NCBI RefSeq assembly: GCF_000325665.1 | Contig: NC_019908.1 | Coordinates: forward strand, 806,001-870,000 | Source: Brachyspira pilosicoli P43/6/78 | Lineage (GTDB): Bacteria > Spirochaetota > Brachyspiria > Brachyspirales > Brachyspiraceae | Reading direction: 5' to 3' | Length of the DNA stretch: 64,000 nucleotides | In this document: piece after piece, positions 61,127-64,000 of the stretch | How the letters are laid out: every line of letters starts with the position of its first letter | Numbering within the stretch: the stretch's first letter is position 1 | The notes under the pieces: generated by a model | Told to the model about the DNA's origin: nothing | Seen by the model: the letters and a program-made list of their open reading frames with translations, nothing else | Database searches by the model: none | Program-made: the position numbers and the translations under genes

Positions 61127-61926
61127 ACTGTGCCTCCTGACAAAAAAACAAACAAGTTATTAATATCAGCAATTGTGTTTTGCAATATCTTCATAAAATT
61201 AGCAATTAATGCAGGAATAAGTATATAATATGCAACAATTCCAACAGCTATTTGCATAGGAAAACCAAGCATTAATATATTCATTTGAGGAGCAGCTTTT
61301 GCTAATAAACCTAAACTTAATGAAAGTAAAAACAAAGTAAGCATTATAGGCAAAGCAAGCGATAAAGCAATAGAAAACATAGAACTCATATAATAAATCA
61401 TTCTATCTATTACACCTTGAAAAGAACCTAAAAACACAGCCTTTGAAGCATCGCTTAATACAGGCATAGCTTTAAAACTATTATACAAAGTTCTTATTAC
61501 CCAATTCTGACCATCTATAGCTATAAATATAAGTATTACAACTAAAGCCTGAAGCTGACCTAATACAGGAACAGTAATTTGGCTTATAGGGTCAACTGCC
61601 TCAGATATACCGAAACCCATTTGTATTTCAAAGAAGTTAGTTGTAACCTGAAAAGCTAAAAATATCATAGACATTAAAAAGCCTATTAGCAAACCTATCA
61701 ATGCTTCATTTAACAAACTTAAAAAATACTCTAAAAAAGTAGGAGCCGCTTGTACTGATATATTTGCTACTAGAGGGAAAATTGTTGCTGTTGCTACAAA
61801 TGCTAATCCTGCTTTTATAGTATTAGGAATAACATTAGAAGAGAACATAGGGGCTACTATGAGTATAGCCAAAAATCTTACCATTATGAGAAGGTAAATC
61901 TGAAAGAAATTAACAAAATTATCCAT
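61123..61926 (-). CDS. fliR: Flagellar export protein FliR
   Basis: 267 residues with about six membrane spans. FLAILIVAPMFSSNVIPNTI, LNEALIGLLIGFLMSMIFLA, the FFEIQMGFGISEAVDP segment and the late LLAKAAPQMNILMLGFPMQI are typical. Part of the FliPQR core of the export gate. Confidence 0.96.
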   Translation of the reverse strand: MDNFVNFFQIYLLIMVRFLAILIVAPMFSSNVIPNTIKAGLAFVATATIFPLVANISVQAAPTFLEYFLSLLNEALIGLLIGFLMSMIFLAFQVTTNFFEIQMGFGISEAVDPISQITVPVLGQLQALVVILIFIAIDGQNWVIRTLYNSFKAMPVLSDASKAVFLGSFQGVIDRMIYYMSSMFSIALSLALPIMLTLFLLSLSLGLLAKAAPQMNILMLGFPMQIAVGIVAYYILIPALIANFMKILQNTIADINNLFVFLSGGTV

Positions 61927-61950
61927 CTTCTAACTATTCCGTATTTATTA

Positions 61951-62220
61951 TTATCTTGCTATAGTAGGCAATATATTAAAAAGTCTAACTGTAAAACCGC
62001 TTATATAATTTATCATCCAAGAAGCTAAAAAATATATAACCGCAAGCATAGCTATCATTTTTGGTACAAAAGTTAAAGTTTGCTCTTGAATACTTGTAGT
62101 AGCCTGTATTATAGATATAATAAGACCAACTATTATAGAAACTCCCAAAACAGGAGCTGAAAGAAGCATAAAAGTCCATAAAGTTTGCTGAACTAAAACA
62201 ATAATAGAAGTATCATTCAT
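61951..62220 (-). CDS. fliQ: Flagellar export protein FliQ
   Basis: 89 residues, two membrane spans. VQQTLWTFMLLSAPVLGVSI, ISIIQATTSIQEQTLTFVPK and the following KMIAMLAVIYF are the FliQ signature. Part of the FliPQR complex. Confidence 0.96.
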   Translation of the reverse strand: MNDTSIIVLVQQTLWTFMLLSAPVLGVSIIVGLIISIIQATTSIQEQTLTFVPKMIAMLAVIYFLASWMINYISGFTVRLFNILPTIAR

Positions 62221-62244
62221 AATTTACCCTCTTATTAATATTTC

Positions 62245-63027
62245 CTAATTAAAACTTTGTACAAGCTGTAATATCAAGAGCTTCCAACCATCAACAGCTA
62301 CAAACAATATTATTTTTAAAGGCAATGATATCATAATTGGAGGAAGCATTATCATACCCATAGCCATTAATATTGAAGCTACAACCAAATCTATAACTAT
62401 AAAAGGTACAAATAAATATATACCCATCTTGAATGCTATAGTAAGCTCATTGATAATAAACGCAGGCACTACAACTATAGTTGGAATCTTTGCCAAATCT
62501 TCTACAGACTGAATATCTCTTAATCTAACATTGGTATCACTAATACTTAAGAACAAATCCAAACTCTTCATACCGTTTTCGCCTCTCAAAGAGTTGAACA
62601 TAAACATCCTTATAGGCTGTATTCCTCTGCTGTATAAATCATTAACACCTATAGTACCGTTTAAATAAGGCTGAAGTGCTTCATTATTTATTTGAGTTAA
62701 TGTTGGCATCATTATAAAAAATGTTAAAAACAAAGAAAGCCCCATTATTAATGCTCTTGGAGGTGTTTCTTGTAATGACAATGCTCTTTGAACAAAACTT
62801 AAAACTATAGAAACTCTCACAAAACTAGTAGTCATTATTATAATAGACGGAGAAAGTGAAAGTATAGTAAGCAAAAACAATACTTGAAGACCTAAGCTAA
62901 CTTGCTGAGGTGTTTGAGCTTGTGTAACATTTAATCCTATTGTAGGTATAGGTATTTGTGTTTGAGCAAAAAGAGTAATCGGAGCAAATAAACACAATAT
63001 AACAATAACAGCAAGAAACTTTTTCAT
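62245..63027 (-). CDS. fliP: Flagellar export protein FliP
   Basis: 260 residues from the ATG at 63027; a TTG at 63045 extends it by six residues, and GGAG lies between. A cleavable signal (KKFLAVIVILCLFAPITLFA) precedes ITLFAQTQIP. FVRVSIVLSFVQRALSLQET, ALIMGLSLFLTFFIMMPTL and the late MGMIMLPPIMISLPLKIILF are characteristic. It is the first gene of the leftward flagellar run here; no fliO or switch genes precede it. Confidence 0.95.
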   Translation of the reverse strand: MKKFLAVIVILCLFAPITLFAQTQIPIPTIGLNVTQAQTPQQVSLGLQVLFLLTILSLSPSIIIMTTSFVRVSIVLSFVQRALSLQETPPRALIMGLSLFLTFFIMMPTLTQINNEALQPYLNGTIGVNDLYSRGIQPIRMFMFNSLRGENGMKSLDLFLSISDTNVRLRDIQSVEDLAKIPTIVVVPAFIINELTIAFKMGIYLFVPFIVIDLVVASILMAMGMIMLPPIMISLPLKIILFVAVDGWKLLILQLVQSFN

Positions 63028-63160
63028 TTTTTTATCATACTCCAATTTTTTTATTAAATATAATCAGAATTATACCGTTAATATATAAGTTATCATATTA
63101 CAATAAAAAGTCAAGTATTATGTTAACTATTTTTAGACAAAACTATATAAAAATTATCAT

Positions 63161-63658
63161 TTATAGTAAAAGACCAAACAAATAGCAGTTATAATAAACT
63201 CCATTCAAATAAAAAAAATTTCTTATCTCTCCTTCTATTTCAAAGCCAAATTTTTTGTATAAACTTATTGCTCTATTGTTATCAGCTCTTACGTCTAACT
63301 CTATCTTTTTTAAATCATTAGCCTTGCAATAATTTATTGTGTATTCAAGCAGTTTAGAAGCTATACCTCTGCCCCAATATTCTTTTAAAACACTTATACC
63401 TAAGCTTACCCTATGTTTTACTCTCTTTTTATTAATACCTCTAATACTGCATATACCAACTATTTTTTCATCAATCTCACACAAAAACATCTTCTCTAAT
63501 ACAGATTTCTCTATTGTCTGTATAAACTCGCTTTCTTTCTCTACACTAAGCTCTCTCTCATCAGATGCACATATTAAAAAATCGCTCTCATCTGATACTT
63601 CTTTTATAAAATCAACAACATTTTTAGCATCTGTTATATGCACTTCTCTTATAATCAT
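63161..63658 (-). CDS. GNAT family N-acetyltransferase
   Basis: 165 residues. Central acetyl-CoA motif VLKEYWGRGIASKLLEYTIN (R/Q-x-x-G-x-G/A type) and the C-terminal NNRAISLYKKFGFEIEGEIR mark the RimI/SpeG-like branch. The substrate cannot be read from sequence. It has no operon partner: the fliP gene lies 134 bases downstream. Confidence 0.88.
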   Translation of the reverse strand: MIIREVHITDAKNVVDFIKEVSDESDFLICASDERELSVEKESEFIQTIEKSVLEKMFLCEIDEKIVGICSIRGINKKRVKHRVSLGISVLKEYWGRGIASKLLEYTINYCKANDLKKIELDVRADNNRAISLYKKFGFEIEGEIRNFFYLNGVYYNCYLFGLLL

Positions 63659-63857
63659 ACTAAAGCTTAAATTTTATTATGTAAACTGTAATATGATAAC
63701 TCTTTTTTTGTTTTTGTAAATACCATTAAATATTTTTTAAATAAAAAATAATAAAAAACAAATAAAATATAAAGCAAATACAAAACATTTGACAAAAAAA
63801 CATCATAGATATAATATCTTTGCTTAAATAAATTAAAAAATTATTGGTATCATTATC

Positions 63858-64000
63858 ATGCTTAGTATAGAAAATTTAATTATAGTAATTATAGGCTGCT
63901 CTATAGCGGGGTTTGTTGACGCCGCTGCTGGTGGAGGCGGACTTATAAGCTTGCCTGCATATTTAATAGCCGGTATTCCTCCGCACACTGCCCTAGCTAC
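63858..64000 (+). CDS. TauE/SafE family transporter, 5' end only
   Basis: The frame starts at the ATG at 63858 and runs off the window. The visible 47 residues include IIGCSIAGFVDAAAGGGGLI and SLPAYLIAGIPPHTALAT, the first helix and signature loop of TauE/SafE (UPF0721) anion exporters. The ribosome site is weak. Only the start is visible. Confidence 0.85.
   Translation, partial: MLSIENLIIVIIGCSIAGFVDAAAGGGGLISLPAYLIAGIPPHTALA

Overview
The window is very AT-rich and reads as the chromosome of a spirochaete, most likely Brachyspira. The right part carries a spirochaete-type flagellar export and regulation operon (fliP, fliQ, fliR, flhB, flhA, flhF, flhG, fliA, fapA-like), and the housekeeping genes share its base composition. 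The genus is inferred from gene content and composition, not from a database match.

Layout. 1-595: 3' end of a SpoIID-like gene. 600-1300: no convincing protein gene, but a promoter-driven structured RNA candidate on the minus strand (about 975 to 715). About 1300 to 39850: a complete-looking HK97-type siphophage prophage. Its late genes run leftwards: portal, prohead protease, capsid, connectors, tail tube, chaperones, tape measure, tail tip and fibres, regulator, endolysin, spanins, holin. The terminase pair is turned to the plus strand next to a DNA methyltransferase. The early genes (39.8-35 kb) hold a replication initiator, a DnaC-like loader, HNH endonuclease, small proteins and a cluster of DnaA-box-like 9-mers. 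Two tyrosine recombinases are present, one at the left end and one at 33.8-34.8 kb.

The most interesting part is the accessory island at 27.8-34.8 kb. It holds an Abi-alpha-like gene, a membrane protein with a GHKL-ATPase/Shedu-like nuclease fusion, and a ribbon-helix-helix gene divergent from a consensus promoter, a structured leader RNA candidate and a DUF3800 gene. The cassettes are separated at their 3' ends by 28-bp inverted-repeat sites with the 11-6-11 geometry of dif/Xer sites (arms TGTTGCGATAA and TTATCGCAACA). The last site lies 9 bp from the second tyrosine recombinase gene. This suggests a recombinase-linked defence cassette array inside a prophage.

40.4-47 kb: metabolic genes on the minus strand (aldehyde dehydrogenase, deoD, HAD phosphatase, amidohydrolase lipoprotein, folA-thyA), separated by three copies of a dispersed intergenic repeat whose stems are kept by compensatory changes. 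47.3-49.7 kb: plus-strand CNNM/CBS protein, ferredoxin and recO. 49.6-63.7 kb: minus-strand HAD, a split NIF3-like gene, fapA-like, fliA, a membrane protein, flhG, flhF, a stand-alone FlhF-N-like domain, flhA, flhB, fliR, fliQ, fliP and a GNAT acetyltransferase. 63858 to the end: start of a TauE/SafE-like transporter.

Three genes (7210-7552, the end of 38695-39486, and 50307-51285) are broken at A6/A7 runs where one fewer A restores the frame. This needs checking as sequencing error, true mutation or slippage.
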